The notes below the pieces were generated by a model. The model was given only the letters and a program-made list of their open reading frames with translations, made no database searches and was not told the origin of the DNA. Below, in pieces: positions 42,310 through 52,420 of a stretch of 64,000 nucleotides of DNA. Position 1 is the first letter of the stretch. The number at the start of each line of letters is the position of its first letter. Location of the stretch: contig NZ_JAHLEM010000010.1 of NCBI RefSeq assembly GCF_018883605.1, forward strand, positions 1 through 64,000, read 5' to 3'. This DNA comes from Streptomyces niphimycinicus. Lineage in GTDB: Bacteria > Actinomycetota > Actinomycetes > Streptomycetales > Streptomycetaceae. Position numbers and translations under genes: made by a program.

Positions 42310-42783
42310 ATGTCCACATCCATCGGCATGCCCGCCGATCCGACGTTGAGCTACCGGGCTATCGAGAACTTGATCGCACGTTACGCCGAGCTCGTGGACG
42401 ACGGTGATTTCGCGGGACTCGGAATGCTTCTCGCCCAAGCCACCTTCACGGGCACGGGCGAGCCGGTGAGCGGGCGCGACGCGATCGAGAAGATGTTCCA
42501 GGACACTCTGATCGTCTACGCCGACGGCACGCCGCGAACCCAGCATGTCACCACCAACGTTGCCATCGAGGTCGACGAACAGGCGGGCACGGCGGTCTCG
42601 CGTTCGTATGTCACCGTGTTCCAGACGCTGCCCGATCTGCCGCTGCAACCCATCGCCGCCGGTCGGTACCGTGACCGCTTCGAGCGCCATGAGGGGCAGT
42701 GGCGCTTCGCGGAGCGACGGGTCCGCATCAACCTGATCGGCGATGTGAGCCGCCATGCGCACCAGGCTGCCGCACGGCGGTAG
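42310..42783 (+). CDS. SnoaL/NTF2-like domain protein
   Basis: A 157-residue alpha+beta-barrel protein: Y-R-A-I-E-N-L-I-A-R-Y-A-E-L-V-D-D-G-D-F near residue 15 starts the SnoaL_4 type fold, G-R-D-A-I-E-K-M-F near 57, H-V-T-T-N-V-A-I-E near 79, and G-R-Y-R-D-R-F-E-R near 118. Such proteins may be isomerases, dehydratases or hydroxylase accessories; no specific role is visible. A ttggagggg ribosome site precedes the ATG. The gene ends at a strong terminator shared with the convergent VWA gene. Confidence 0.83.
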   Translation: MSTSIGMPADPTLSYRAIENLIARYAELVDDGDFAGLGMLLAQATFTGTGEPVSGRDAIEKMFQDTLIVYADGTPRTQHVTTNVAIEVDEQAGTAVSRSYVTVFQTLPDLPLQPIAAGRYRDRFERHEGQWRFAERRVRINLIGDVSRHAHQAAARR

Positions 42784-42792
42784 CCGCTTGAA

Positions 42793-42827
42793 GGGGCCGC
42801 GCCCCCGGACAACGGGGTCGCGGCCCC
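42793..42827. terminator. Strong bidirectional hairpin terminator
   Basis: GGGGCCGCG pairs with CGCGGCCCC (9 bp, all but one pair G-C type), and the inner CCCC/GGGG can extend the stem around a small loop. It lies between the convergent SnoaL-like and VWA genes and needs no U-tract by streptomycete standards. Confidence 0.75.
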
Positions 42828-42862
42828 CGCTCACCTCGATGGGCCGCCCAGCTCGCGTCGCC

Positions 42863-43903
42863 TCAGATCATGAGCAGCAGCCGCGTGTGCGGTACCAGCT
42901 TCCGGTTCACGCTGGTGCTCTGCACGAATATCGTGAAGTCGTTGTTGTGGTCCGGCTTCACGCGAACTTCCGTGTCCGGCAGACCCAGCAGGGATCGGGC
43001 CTCCGGCCCCGTGTACACCCGGTCCGTCTTCTTCTCCAGCACCGCGATCTGCTTCCGCGCCTGGATCTTCTCCGATTTACTCAGTTGATAGAACGCGCCA
43101 CCGGTGCGGTAGGTGTGCCCGCATTCGATGACCCATTCCCGGATCGCCGCTTCGCGAGCCACCGGAATGAGCTGATACTCCGACGGATTCACCGGGGTGA
43201 GACCGGCTGCTTTGATGGTCTCCTTGTTGACCGCCTCCGCACCAGTGGAGAATACCGCGCGCGATCCCCGGATGCCCTGGGCCCGGCCCATCATAAAGTT
43301 CTCGGTGGCCTGCTGGATAACCTGCCCTGCCTCTTCCAGGCCCTGTGTGCTCGTGGCGTCCCAGATGGCGATATTGTCCTTCGGGAAGCCGCACTGCATG
43401 GCCTCGCGCTTGCCCATCTGGTCCGGCACAAGGACGGCCAGTGTCCAGTTGTCCTCCTGCGTCTGCATCAGGCTGGCCACGGCCTGGATGAGTTCGCGTG
43501 GGTTTTTGGTAGGGGCGTCCGGGCAGCGATGGCTTGCGTTCTCCTGGCCGTCCGTCAATACGAACGTCAGGAAGCTGTGGTCGCCGTACAGTTGGGCGGT
43601 CTGCGCAAGCTCCCGCTGCGACTTGAGCGTGGCCGCCAGCAGCGCCGTCATTCCACCGACCCGGTAAAGCTGCTTCAGGGACGGCATACGCAGCACGTCC
43701 TTGTCGTAGATGACGCACTCCACCTTGTCCGCGAAGACGTAGACCGTGACGCGGGTTTCCTGGTCCAGTTCCTTCGATCGTCGGGCCAGATACGCAATCT
43801 GCTGGTCGGCGACTTCAACGACCTTGCCGCTCAAATGTGACATGGACGAACTCGCATCCAGCACAAGAGCAACGTGATTGATGTAGTTCTGGTTTCCGGA
43901 CAT
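42863..43903 (-). CDS. VWA-domain protein
   Basis: A 346-residue cytoplasmic-looking protein with an N-terminal von Willebrand A domain: V-L-D-A-S-S-S-M near residue 13 is the MIDAS motif, G-G-M-T-A-L-L near 83 holds the Thr, and V-L-T-D-G-Q-E-N near 113 the Asp. The C-terminal third (Y-R-T-G-G-A-F-Y-Q-L-S-K-S-E-K-I) is not recognised. Its codon use is less G/C-biased than the surroundings, suggesting acquisition, perhaps from phage or a plasmid. It stands alone between terminators or gaps. Comparable VWA proteins act in stress, chaperone or phage-related assemblies, but nothing here picks one. Confidence 0.8.
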   Translation of the reverse strand: MSGNQNYINHVALVLDASSSMSHLSGKVVEVADQQIAYLARRSKELDQETRVTVYVFADKVECVIYDKDVLRMPSLKQLYRVGGMTALLAATLKSQRELAQTAQLYGDHSFLTFVLTDGQENASHRCPDAPTKNPRELIQAVASLMQTQEDNWTLAVLVPDQMGKREAMQCGFPKDNIAIWDATSTQGLEEAGQVIQQATENFMMGRAQGIRGSRAVFSTGAEAVNKETIKAAGLTPVNPSEYQLIPVAREAAIREWVIECGHTYRTGGAFYQLSKSEKIQARKQIAVLEKKTDRVYTGPEARSLLGLPDTEVRVKPDHNNDFTIFVQSTSVNRKLVPHTRLLLMI

Positions 43904-43999
43904 GGACGCTCCCCTTTTTCCTTCTCGATGCTTCTACCTTCTCACCCACCACTGACAATCGATGTGGAGCACAGGCCCGTGCGGGCGGGTGGAGCGGTG

Positions 44000-46276
44000 T
44001 CAGGAGGAGAAGCGCACGTAGTCGAAGCGTGCGGTCACTCCCGCACCGGCCAGGGAGACGAGGCCGATGCGCGGTTCGGAGCCGGCGGGCAGATGCCAGA
44101 CCCCACCCCAGATGTAGTGCTTCCCGTCCCGGCTCGTGGCCGGCTGGAACCTGTGCTCGCCGGTCGTCGGATCGACGGTATGGCGCAGCCGCAGCCACAT
44201 GGTGTCGGCCGACGGGCCCAACTGCATCTCCGGCCAGCTATCGCGGTCCCGGCCGATCCACAGGAAAGCCTGCCGCGATGGGCCGGTCCGGGTCGGAGCC
44301 AGATGGATCGAGTCCTCGGGGCTCTGGAAGGCGATCAGCCCAGCCTGGCTGCGCCCGTCGGGGGCGTCGGTGATCGGGAAGTGCAGCTTGGTCTCGACCG
44401 TGTAGGTGCCGGTCGGAGCGTCACGAAGCAGCGCCGATGCCATGGTCCCCTTGCCGGAGAAGTCGGCATCCTGTGTCGGCCACACATACTGGCCGTCGGT
44501 GACCTTTCCGTCGGCGGGGCCGAACCACGTCCACCCGTCCAACTGGTTGTCGTCGAAGTCCTCGTCGTACTCCGGCAGTCGGGCTCCGATCCGGGGGTCC
44601 GGCTGTTTGACGGTCACCGGCGTGTAGAGCCGGGTCACCCCGACGTTGTCGGCCTCGCCCGCACCGCGCGTCGAGGCGACACCGCCACGGCGCCAGTTCT
44701 TGGGTACGTCCACTGTCAGTTCGGCCAGCGGCATGTCGAGCATGGCCGAGCCGGCTTGTACCTGCGCCGCCCCGTCGCGGATCTCGGCCGTGAGCGAGTG
44801 CCAGGTCCGCGGGTCGGCGTTCGCGGGCAGCCGAGCGGTGCGCTTGCGCACCACCTTCCCGTCCCGGGTGACCTCGACGGACAGTGTGCCGGTGGAGTCC
44901 AGCCAGGCCACGACGTGGTTGAACCGGCCCGCGGATGCCAGGACAAGGCCGACCCGGCCCTTGTCGTCGCGCGGCCGGACGTCGGCCTCGATCCTCACAT
45001 CGCCGTCCGGGGCTTGTCGCGGCAGCAGCAGTTGCGGGACCGCGGCCCGGGACCGGCCACGGGCGTACCGCCCCGAGTCCTGATCCGAACCCGTGGTCCA
45101 GGACCCGTACCCGGCGGTGTCGAAGCCGCCGAGCCCGTCGTCGAAGGTGCTGCCCGCGCCCCATCTGCTCGTCGGTGCGGTCTGCCGGTCCTCGCTGGTC
45201 CAGGCGCCCGCGCGCACCGTCGGCCAGCCGTCGATCCAGTCGAGCCGGTCCATCATGGTCGGCCGTCCACCCCAGTTGGGGTCGCTCTCGTGGCGGTCGA
45301 AACCGTTGGTGAGGATCCAGTCCTGGCCGGACTTGTCCACGACGTTCGCCGAGTGGCCGGTCGCGACCCACTTGTTGCCGTTCGGCGCGTTGACGATCGT
45401 GCCGCCGACGTGCAGGTCGGCCAGGCCGACGCCGTCGGCGTCCTTGAACGGGCCCATCGGGTCCTTGGCCCGCCCGACGAACACCGGATAGGCGCCCTTG
45501 TCCCGGGCGCAGCAGCCCAGGCCGGAGTAGAAGAGGTAGTACCAGCCATCGCGCTTGACCACGTACGCGGCTTCGCCGCGCCGGGCGCCGACCACCTGCA
45601 CCGGATCGCCGACCGGCGCGGTGCCCTCCTCGTTCAGGCGCACCGCCTGGATTCCGCCGTCGCGGAACGAGCCGTAGTAGAGGTACTTCCGGCCGTCGGA
45701 GTCGACGAACACCGCGGGATCGATCTGATTGACCGCCGTCCCGTACGGCAGCACGGGATGGCCGATGTCCTTCCACGGACCTGCCGGATGGTCCGACGTG
45801 GCCAGCGCGATGGTGTTCTTGTCGCCGCCGGCGACCGAGTAGTAGAGGTAGTACTTCCCGTTGAGGTAGCGGATGTCGGGTGCCCAGTAGTAAGTGGTCG
45901 CGAAGTCGCGCCACTGCGGGTGGTTGTCGGGCCCGAAGACATCACCGACGTAGGTCCAGTTGACGAGGTCGGCCGAGCGCGTGATCGGCATGAAGTGCTG
46001 GGACTCCCAAGGACCTCCCTGGTTGTCCCGGCGCATGCTGGTCTGGGTCGCGTACGCGTACCAGTAGCCGTCCTTGCCCCGGATGATCGACGGGTCGGAG
46101 AAGGCGTCCGCGACGTTGTCCATCACGGGGTTCTGGTACGTGCCGGGCGGATCGGCGGGATCGGCCGCGGCCGGTCCGGGATGCGCACTGCCCAGGCCGA
46201 GGACCATGAGCAGGGCGAGAAGGACGGTGCCGGGTCTGCCCCGGACCGCGCGGAATCGTGCTGACGTCGAAGCCAT
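44000..46276 (-). CDS. Secreted GH43-family glycosidase with C-terminal beta-sandwich domains
   Basis: A 758-residue exported enzyme: signal peptide R-G-R-P-G-T-V-L-L-A-L-L-M-V-L with A-A-A-D cleavage. The five-bladed GH43 catalytic domain spans residues 45-350: Y-Q-N-P-V-M-D...S-D-P-S-I-I (base Asp), Y-W-A-P-D-I (pKa Asp) near 128, and R-R-G-E-A-A-Y-V (acid Glu) near 232. Two further regions (about 385-545 and 575-758) look like concanavalin-type beta-sandwiches. GH43 enzymes are xylosidases or arabinofuranosidases. It is the last gene of the long - strand sugar operon. ggagagctc precedes the ATG. Confidence 0.87.
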   Translation of the reverse strand: MASTSARFRAVRGRPGTVLLALLMVLGLGSAHPGPAAADPADPPGTYQNPVMDNVADAFSDPSIIRGKDGYWYAYATQTSMRRDNQGGPWESQHFMPITRSADLVNWTYVGDVFGPDNHPQWRDFATTYYWAPDIRYLNGKYYLYYSVAGGDKNTIALATSDHPAGPWKDIGHPVLPYGTAVNQIDPAVFVDSDGRKYLYYGSFRDGGIQAVRLNEEGTAPVGDPVQVVGARRGEAAYVVKRDGWYYLFYSGLGCCARDKGAYPVFVGRAKDPMGPFKDADGVGLADLHVGGTIVNAPNGNKWVATGHSANVVDKSGQDWILTNGFDRHESDPNWGGRPTMMDRLDWIDGWPTVRAGAWTSEDRQTAPTSRWGAGSTFDDGLGGFDTAGYGSWTTGSDQDSGRYARGRSRAAVPQLLLPRQAPDGDVRIEADVRPRDDKGRVGLVLASAGRFNHVVAWLDSTGTLSVEVTRDGKVVRKRTARLPANADPRTWHSLTAEIRDGAAQVQAGSAMLDMPLAELTVDVPKNWRRGGVASTRGAGEADNVGVTRLYTPVTVKQPDPRIGARLPEYDEDFDDNQLDGWTWFGPADGKVTDGQYVWPTQDADFSGKGTMASALLRDAPTGTYTVETKLHFPITDAPDGRSQAGLIAFQSPEDSIHLAPTRTGPSRQAFLWIGRDRDSWPEMQLGPSADTMWLRLRHTVDPTTGEHRFQPATSRDGKHYIWGGVWHLPAGSEPRIGLVSLAGAGVTARFDYVRFSS

Positions 46277-46382
46277 GTCGGGAGCTCTCCTTTGTGGATG
46301 CCGGATATGGCGGAGATATCGCGGAGGCCGGGTCGCGGGCCGCGCCCGGAAGAACGGATGGCTGTACGGCGCGGGGGTGGTC

Positions 46383-49300
46383 TCAGACGATGACCAGGGC
46401 CGCGATGCGCCAGAGGCCGTTCAGCTTCGAACCGGTGATCTCCAGGTCGGCGGTGCGCCCGTCCGCTCCACCGTCGAGTCCGAAGGAGAACCAGACGAAG
46501 GCACGGCCCGGCAGGCTGTCGTCGCCGGAGCGTCCGAGGACCGTGCCGTCCTCGGAGATGGTGGTGACACCCGAATCGGTGAGGGAGTCGCCGGTCAGCA
46601 CTCATACCGTGTGCTTGCCGGCCGGCACCGGGACGCGCAGGACGGTGGGCTCGCCCCTCTGCATGACGATGTCGCGGCGCAGGTCGTCGGCGTTGCCCCG
46701 GTCACGGGTGTTCGGCCGGTCGCCGATCCAGCCGAAGCCGCGGTCGCCGGTGTAGTCGTCCTCGGGCGAGAGCCTGGTGTACCCGGTCAGCAGCGGGCTG
46801 GACGGCGGGCCCGCGTCGAATGCCATGGCCGCGTCTTCGGGGTGTGGCGTGGTGACCACGGACACCGACCGGCCGCGCTCGATCTCCTCATCACCACTGG
46901 TGAGCCGGATCTCGACGGTGGCGAATCCCGGAGTGGACACCGGGGTTCCGGTGACGGTCAGCTCCCGCTCGGCTCCGGCGGCGACCGACAGGGTCCGCTC
47001 GGTACCGGACCAGCCGTCGGGGGTGACGAGGCGGGCGGTGACATCGCGGTCCTTTGTGCCGGTGTTGCGCACCAGCACCGTGACCGGGTTGGCCCGGCCC
47101 GCCCACCACACCGGATCCGCCGCCGCCCGCATGACGACGAGGGACGGCACCGGGGCGCCGGGGTCCGTGACGGCGAACGCGGACAGCCGCCAGGGGCCGC
47201 CCACCCCCGTGAACGTGATGTCCGTGGCGCGGCCGGTGGCACCTCCGTCGAGGGGGAGCTCCAGCCAGGTGAAGGTTCCGCCGGGCTGCTTCGGACTGGT
47301 GGCGACGGTGGCGCCGTCCACCGCGACCCGGGTCGGCGAGGCCGTGGCACCGGTGTCACCGACCAGCAGGTACCCGGTGTGCCTGCCCGCCGGTAGGGCG
47401 ACGCGCAGCACCCGGGACGAGTTGTGCCACAGGTGGTCGCGCAACAGGGGCTCGCCACCGCGGTCCCTGGCCGAGGGGGCGGCGCCGACCCAGCCGTGGC
47501 CGGCCGACGCGGACCAGGCCGACTCGGGGGTCAGCGCGTCGTAGCCGGGCGTCGAAGTCCCGTTCCGCGGACCGGCGTTGAGCGCGACGAGGCAGCGGCT
47601 GCCCTCGGGGGCGACGATCAGGGAGGGCGGCCGGCCGTCGAGCCGGGTGAGCTTCGGCGCCACGTCCAGGTTCAGGGCGGTGACGGTGCCCGACAACGGG
47701 GGTGTGACCGGCAGTTCGAGGTGCGCGGTCGCGGCGCCGGCGGCGGTCCGTTCGGCGGGCTCGGTGCGCCAGTTGGCCGACGGTGGCCGCAGTGCGACCG
47801 TGAGGTCGCGGTCCCGCGCGGAGGCGTTGGTGACGGCGATCGGCAGCAGGTTCGGCCGACCGCCGAGCAGCACCCGCGGCCCGTTCAGCGCCGCTTGCAG
47901 CCATTCCCGCCGCGCGTCGACGATGCGGCTCTTGTCGAAGAAGAATCCGACCAGTGTCGCGCCAGAACCTCGCATGCTCCCGCTGGGCCTCGAAGCCCGC
48001 CTTGACGGCGGCGTGGCGCTGCCGGTCGATCTTCCCGGACAGTTCGCCCCACCCGGCGAGGAACCCCTCGATGCGGTCGACCCCGGTGAAATGCGTATCG
48101 TAGATGTGCTGGATGACCGTCTTGCCCGAGCGCAGCCGATGGTCGTACGGCACCCAGTGCATGAACAGCAGCAGCTCGTCGGGGCAGGTCGCCACGGACT
48201 CGTAGTGCTTGTGCCACGGCCGCGGATAGAGCCCGGTGAAGCCGCTGCCGGTCGCCTCGGTGCGGTCGAAGCCGGTGCCCTCGGCCGTGGAGTGGTGTGA
48301 CTGGAAGAGGGTGCCCAGCGGGCTCGGGTCCAGATGGTCGCCCCCGGGGTCGGTGAGATAGCCCATCCCCAGCGGTGAGGTGTAGTCCTCGTACATCCGG
48401 CGCGAGTGCGTCAGGATGTCGGCCACGACCTCGGTGACCGCGTCGTCGTGGCCGAAGGCCAGCCCGGCCCACTCCGCGGCCAGGTCCCGGGGATCGGCGT
48501 CCGGGTTCCAGCACATCCTGCCGAAGGCGTAGGTGTTCGCCGCTCCCAGCAGATGTCCGGTCCAGTCGCGGGCGTTGCCGAAGTTGCTGACCCCGGCGAT
48601 GCCCGCCCGCGGCATACGGTCCTTGCCGTCCGCGAGGATGTCGGCGACGGTCGGACCGGCGCCGGGCCCCCGCGTCGGAAAGGTCAGCACCTCCCGCCAC
48701 AGCGGAGCCAGATAGGTGGTGTGGATCTGGTGGCCCGTGTACTCCTGGGTGAGCTGGAGCTCCAGCATCTGGTTCGTCCGGCGCATCGCGCCGAACAGGG
48801 GGTGTACGGGCTCGCGGATCTGGAAGTCGATCGGTCCGTACTTGGTCTGGAGGATGACGTTGTCGTCGAACGCGCCGTCCAGCGGGGCGAACACCCGGTA
48901 CTGGTACTCCGCCCAGTCGCTGAAATCCTCGTGGACGAAGCTGCGCCAGATGATCTGCCCGTCATGCGGTGCGACCGTGCGGGCCAGCATGTTCGCGCCC
49001 TCGGCATGGGTGCGTCCGTAGTCGAGTGGGCCGGGCTGCCCCTCCGAGTTCGCCTTCACCAGGAACCCGCCGAATCCGGGCAGGCTCTTGAAGATTTCGG
49101 CGCTCTTGTCGCGCCACCACTGCTGGACCCGCCGATCGGCGGGATCGGCCGTCGTGATCGGATCGGCGTCGTCGGCGATGGATGCCATGGACCGCGCATA
49201 GTCGACCACCCGGCCGGAGATGTCCGGCAGCTTGTCCCACTCGAAGAGCGAAGTACCCGCGTAGCCACGCTCGATCGACCCGTCGAAGTTGTCCCAGTGA

Positions 49301-49881
49301 TTCATCATGCGCAGCGCGGTACCCGGCTTCTCCACGACGGACAGCTTGTGCAGCGGCTGCTCGAGCTGGAGCAGACGGATGAGATGGAAGACCCCGGCCA
49401 GCACCCCCCGATCACTGCGGGCCCCGATGACCAGCCGCCGCCTGCCCGGCGGGCCGGTCATCTCGATCACGAACCCCTGCCGGCCGATCCGGGCCGGCCG
49501 GTCGGGGCTCATCCGGGATCGCACGATCGGTGACTCGTCCACCGTGCCGATGACGACCGAGGCTCGATCGGCGGGAACCCGGACCGGTGCGCTGCCGGTG
49601 AGGCCCTGGGCGGCCCGCCGCAGTTCCCGCTCGGCGTTGGCCATGACCGGGCCCTCGCCCTGACGGGCCAGGCCGGTCAGGGCCTTGCGATACTCGGCGA
49701 GCCGCCGGGGATCGATGGTGGGGCGGTAGCGCAGCCAGAGATCGTAGCCGTCCTCGTCGGGGATGCCCGCCGGTGCGGCGAAGCCGGCCACCGTGCCCCA
49801 CGGGCTCAGCACGGTGGCGAAGGCGAGAGCGGATGCCTGGAGCACTCGGCGACGGCCGTACTCGTACTCGGATCGGGCCAT
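46383..49881 (-). pseudogene. Decayed GH67 alpha-glucuronidase (deletion, frameshift, nonsense)
   Basis: Reading from 49881 the product is a GH67 like the intact one at 18048-20969: G-R-R-R-V-L-Q-A-S Tat motif, V-K-A-N-S-E-G-Q-P-G-P, and I-R-E-P all present. Three lesions break it. Near 49160-49180 about 57 residues of the barrel (the G-I-N-G-x-V-I-N-N-V-N to L-G-G-L segment) are missing. Near 47953-47957 a one-base loss shifts the frame between F-W-R-D and T-L-V-G-F-F-F-D. At 46602-46604 a TGA stops the last domain, which resumes in frame as V-L-T-G-D. Beyond the barrel it has an Ig-like segment and two copies of the accessory domain also found once in the intact gene. Confidence 0.85.
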
Positions 49882-49943
49882 TGCGGTTTCTCCTCTGCGC
49901 GAGAACGAAGGGAATTGCGCCGAGCCCTCAGGTGGTGGCCAGA

Positions 49944-51740
49944 CTATGCACGGGGCCGGGTGAGAATCGCGCGCAGTTCGGCCACGGGGATCTTCGGTTG
50001 GCGGTCCGGTGTGAGCAGGCCGTTGGTCTCCTGTTCGGTGTCGGTGAACTGGGTGTAGCAGAAGCCCGCGAGCCCGGAGTCCACCGCGGCGGCCACCAGG
50101 TCGGCGAGGCGTTCGGCGAAGTCCTCCTTCGTGGCCACGGTGTCGTAGCCGAACCACTCGGCGCCCTCGGCCGGTTCGAAGGTCGCGCCGCCGAACTCGC
50201 TGAGGACGACGGGCTGCCCCTGATGGCGGACGCCGTCCAGGGTCAGCCGTTTGGCGCCGGGCCACTGCTCGGCGAGCTCGCCCTGCCGCAGCGAGGCGTG
50301 GCCGTAGCGCTTGCGCAGCACGTCCCCGTGCTGGGTGTAGTCGTGGACGCCCCAGATGTCGGCGGCGGAGATCTCCCAGCCGTCGTTGGAGACGGCGGGG
50401 CGGGACGGGTCCAGGGCCTTGGTCAGGTGGTAGAGGGCGTCCATGAAGTGGCGCTGCGCGGGGACGAGCGCCGGGTTCGGCACGGACCAGGACTCGTTGA
50501 CCGGGACCCAGGCGACGATCGAGGGGTGGCCGAGGTCGCGGGAGACGGCTTCGGTCCACTCGGCGACCACGCGCTCGAGGGTCTGCGCGCCGAAGGTGTA
50601 CGCCGAGGGCATCTCCTCCCAGAGCAGCAGCCCGAGCCGGTCGGCCCAGTACAGGAAGCGCGGGTCCTCGATCTTCTGGTGGACACGCAGCCCGTTGAGG
50701 CCGATCTCCTTCGCCCGTTCGACATCGCGGCGCAATTCATCGGCCGAGGCCGACAGATGCGATGCGGGCCAGTAGCCCTGCTGGAGCGCGAACCGGAGGA
50801 AGTACGGCTTGTGGTTGAGCAGGAAGACTCCGTCGTCCCAGCCGATGTCGCGCAGGCCCAGGTAGGACGCCACACGGTCGACCGGAGTGTCCTCGGCCGC
50901 ATCGCGCAACTCCACTACCGCGTCGATGAGTTGCGGCCGTTCCGGGTTCCACAGCAGATCGTCGAGGTCCTGCCCGTGGCGCAGGGCGGGCACCGCGATA
51001 TCGAACTCCGCCTCCTGGCCCTCGAGCAGCGTCCGCTGCTCGGCGAGCACCCGCTCGCCCCGGGTGAGGCGCACCGTCACGGTGAGCGGGCGCCGCGGCC
51101 AGTGGCCGAGACGCAGCCGGCAGCGGACGCGGGCGTGGGCGACCTCGGGGGTCCAGTGCAGAAGCGTGATGTGCTCGGCCGGGACCTCCTCCAGCCACAC
51201 CGGCTGCCAGATCCCGGAGGTGCGGTGGTACCAGATGACATGTGGATCCCGGCGCCAGTCCTGCTTGCCGCGGGGCTGCGCTACGTCGAGCGGCTGGTCC
51301 TCGGCGCGGACGACGACGGTCTGCTCGCCGTCCCGGTCGATGGCGTCGGTCAGATCGCAGGTGAAGCCGGTGTGCCCGCCCTCGTGCTGTCCCACCGGGC
51401 GGCCGTTCAGCCAGACCTCGGCCCGGTGGTCGACCGCGCCGAAGTGCAGCAGGAGCCGCCGCCCGGCGGCAGGCCGGGCCATGTCGATCGTGCGCCGGTA
51501 CCAGAGCACGGGGTGGAACGCGGTGTCGGCCACGCCCGAGGCCGCGGACTCGGGCGGATAGGGCACGGTGACGGTGCCGGTGAACGGTGCGGAGGTCGCC
51601 GGGTCCATCCAGCGGCCGGCGCGGCCGCGGTCCTCGTCGTCGTGGGCGAACTCCCAGGGACCGCCGAGGTCGTGCCAGTCGGGATCGCGGATGAGCTGCG
51701 GCCTCGGATGGCCTGCGGCGTCCAGGTGCGGGTGGGGCAT
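49944..51740 (-). CDS. GH2-family glycosidase (beta-galactosidase/glucuronidase-like)
   Basis: A 598-residue enzyme without signal peptide, hence cytoplasmic. A jelly-roll sugar-binding domain (W-Y-R-R-T near residue 81, G-A-V-D-H-R-A-E-V-W-L-N-G near 101), an Ig-like domain and the TIM barrel follow. The acid-base Glu is in W-V-P-V-N-E-S-W near 418, and the nucleophile Glu in V-L-S-E-F-G-G near 516. This compact GH2 form acts on oligosaccharides after import. It precedes the decayed GH67 in the same operon. Confidence 0.87.
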   Translation of the reverse strand: MPHPHLDAAGHPRPQLIRDPDWHDLGGPWEFAHDDEDRGRAGRWMDPATSAPFTGTVTVPYPPESAASGVADTAFHPVLWYRRTIDMARPAAGRRLLLHFGAVDHRAEVWLNGRPVGQHEGGHTGFTCDLTDAIDRDGEQTVVVRAEDQPLDVAQPRGKQDWRRDPHVIWYHRTSGIWQPVWLEEVPAEHITLLHWTPEVAHARVRCRLRLGHWPRRPLTVTVRLTRGERVLAEQRTLLEGQEAEFDIAVPALRHGQDLDDLLWNPERPQLIDAVVELRDAAEDTPVDRVASYLGLRDIGWDDGVFLLNHKPYFLRFALQQGYWPASHLSASADELRRDVERAKEIGLNGLRVHQKIEDPRFLYWADRLGLLLWEEMPSAYTFGAQTLERVVAEWTEAVSRDLGHPSIVAWVPVNESWSVPNPALVPAQRHFMDALYHLTKALDPSRPAVSNDGWEISAADIWGVHDYTQHGDVLRKRYGHASLRQGELAEQWPGAKRLTLDGVRHQGQPVVLSEFGGATFEPAEGAEWFGYDTVATKEDFAERLADLVAAAVDSGLAGFCYTQFTDTEQETNGLLTPDRQPKIPVAELRAILTRPRA

Positions 51741-51797
51741 GCGTGAACTCCGATGGTGTGGTGCGTGCGTGGGGGATGGGAGGTGGCGCGCCGCGAT

Positions 51798-52412
51798 TCA
51801 GTTCTCCTGGGCGTCCGCGGGGGAGCGGAGGTCCACGACCGTGGCGGCGAACGCCAGCGGACCCGGCAGGAGCGGCACCAGCAGCGGAATCGACCAGGCC
51901 AGGAGCCCGCTGAGGATCGCGGCACCGGCCAGCAGGAGACTGCCGCGCGGGTCCGCGGCCGAGCGGACCAGCGCCTCGCGTGCGGACAGCACATGCGGTG
52001 TCTCCAGCGCGGTCGCCCGCAGCGCCACGACCGTGGCGCCCAGGACGAGCAGCGCGAGGGCGGGCGCCAGGACGGCCGCTCCGGGCAGCGCGGCCCGCAT
52101 CAGCGCGGCATCGACCAGGACGACCACCGCGAGCAGCGGCGGCACCAGACCGAGGGCCGCCGACCGCGCGGAGAGATGGGCACGCAGATGAGCGCCGTAC
52201 GTACCGGCCCTTACCTGGACGCCGCTGCCCGCGGCCTGTCGCAGTGTCGCGGACGCGGCGGCGAACGCGGCCGGGGCCGTGACGACCGGCAGACAGGCGA
52301 GGCTGGTGAGCAGGCCGATGAGCAGCATGTCGGCGAAGAGGGTGAAGCCGGAGCCGAAGACCTCGCCGGGTTCCCGGCGCTCGCGCGGGGGTGCGATCGG
52401 TGCGTGGGCCAT
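51798..52412 (-). CDS. DUF624 (YesL-like) membrane protein
   Basis: A 204-residue protein with four to five hydrophobic segments; G-F-T-L-F-A-D-M-L-L-I-G-L-L-T-S-L-A-C-L-P near residue 22 is the DUF624 pattern. YesL-like proteins sit in sugar importer operons across Firmicutes and actinomycetes, with an unproven accessory role. ATG 52412 lies 8 bases after the permease stop; longer frames run into the permease gene and are rejected. Confidence 0.82.
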   Translation of the reverse strand: MAHAPIAPPRERREPGEVFGSGFTLFADMLLIGLLTSLACLPVVTAPAAFAAASATLRQAAGSGVQVRAGTYGAHLRAHLSARSAALGLVPPLLAVVVLVDAALMRAALPGAAVLAPALALLVLGATVVALRATALETPHVLSAREALVRSAADPRGSLLLAGAAILSGLLAWSIPLLVPLLPGPLAFAATVVDLRSPADAQEN

Positions 52413-52420
52413 GGTGTGCC

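Noticed and set aside
46602-47975. A separate gene for a 457-residue protein
   Set aside because: Its first residues continue the GH67 protein after a frameshift and its end continues past a nonsense codon; it is the tail of the decayed GH67.
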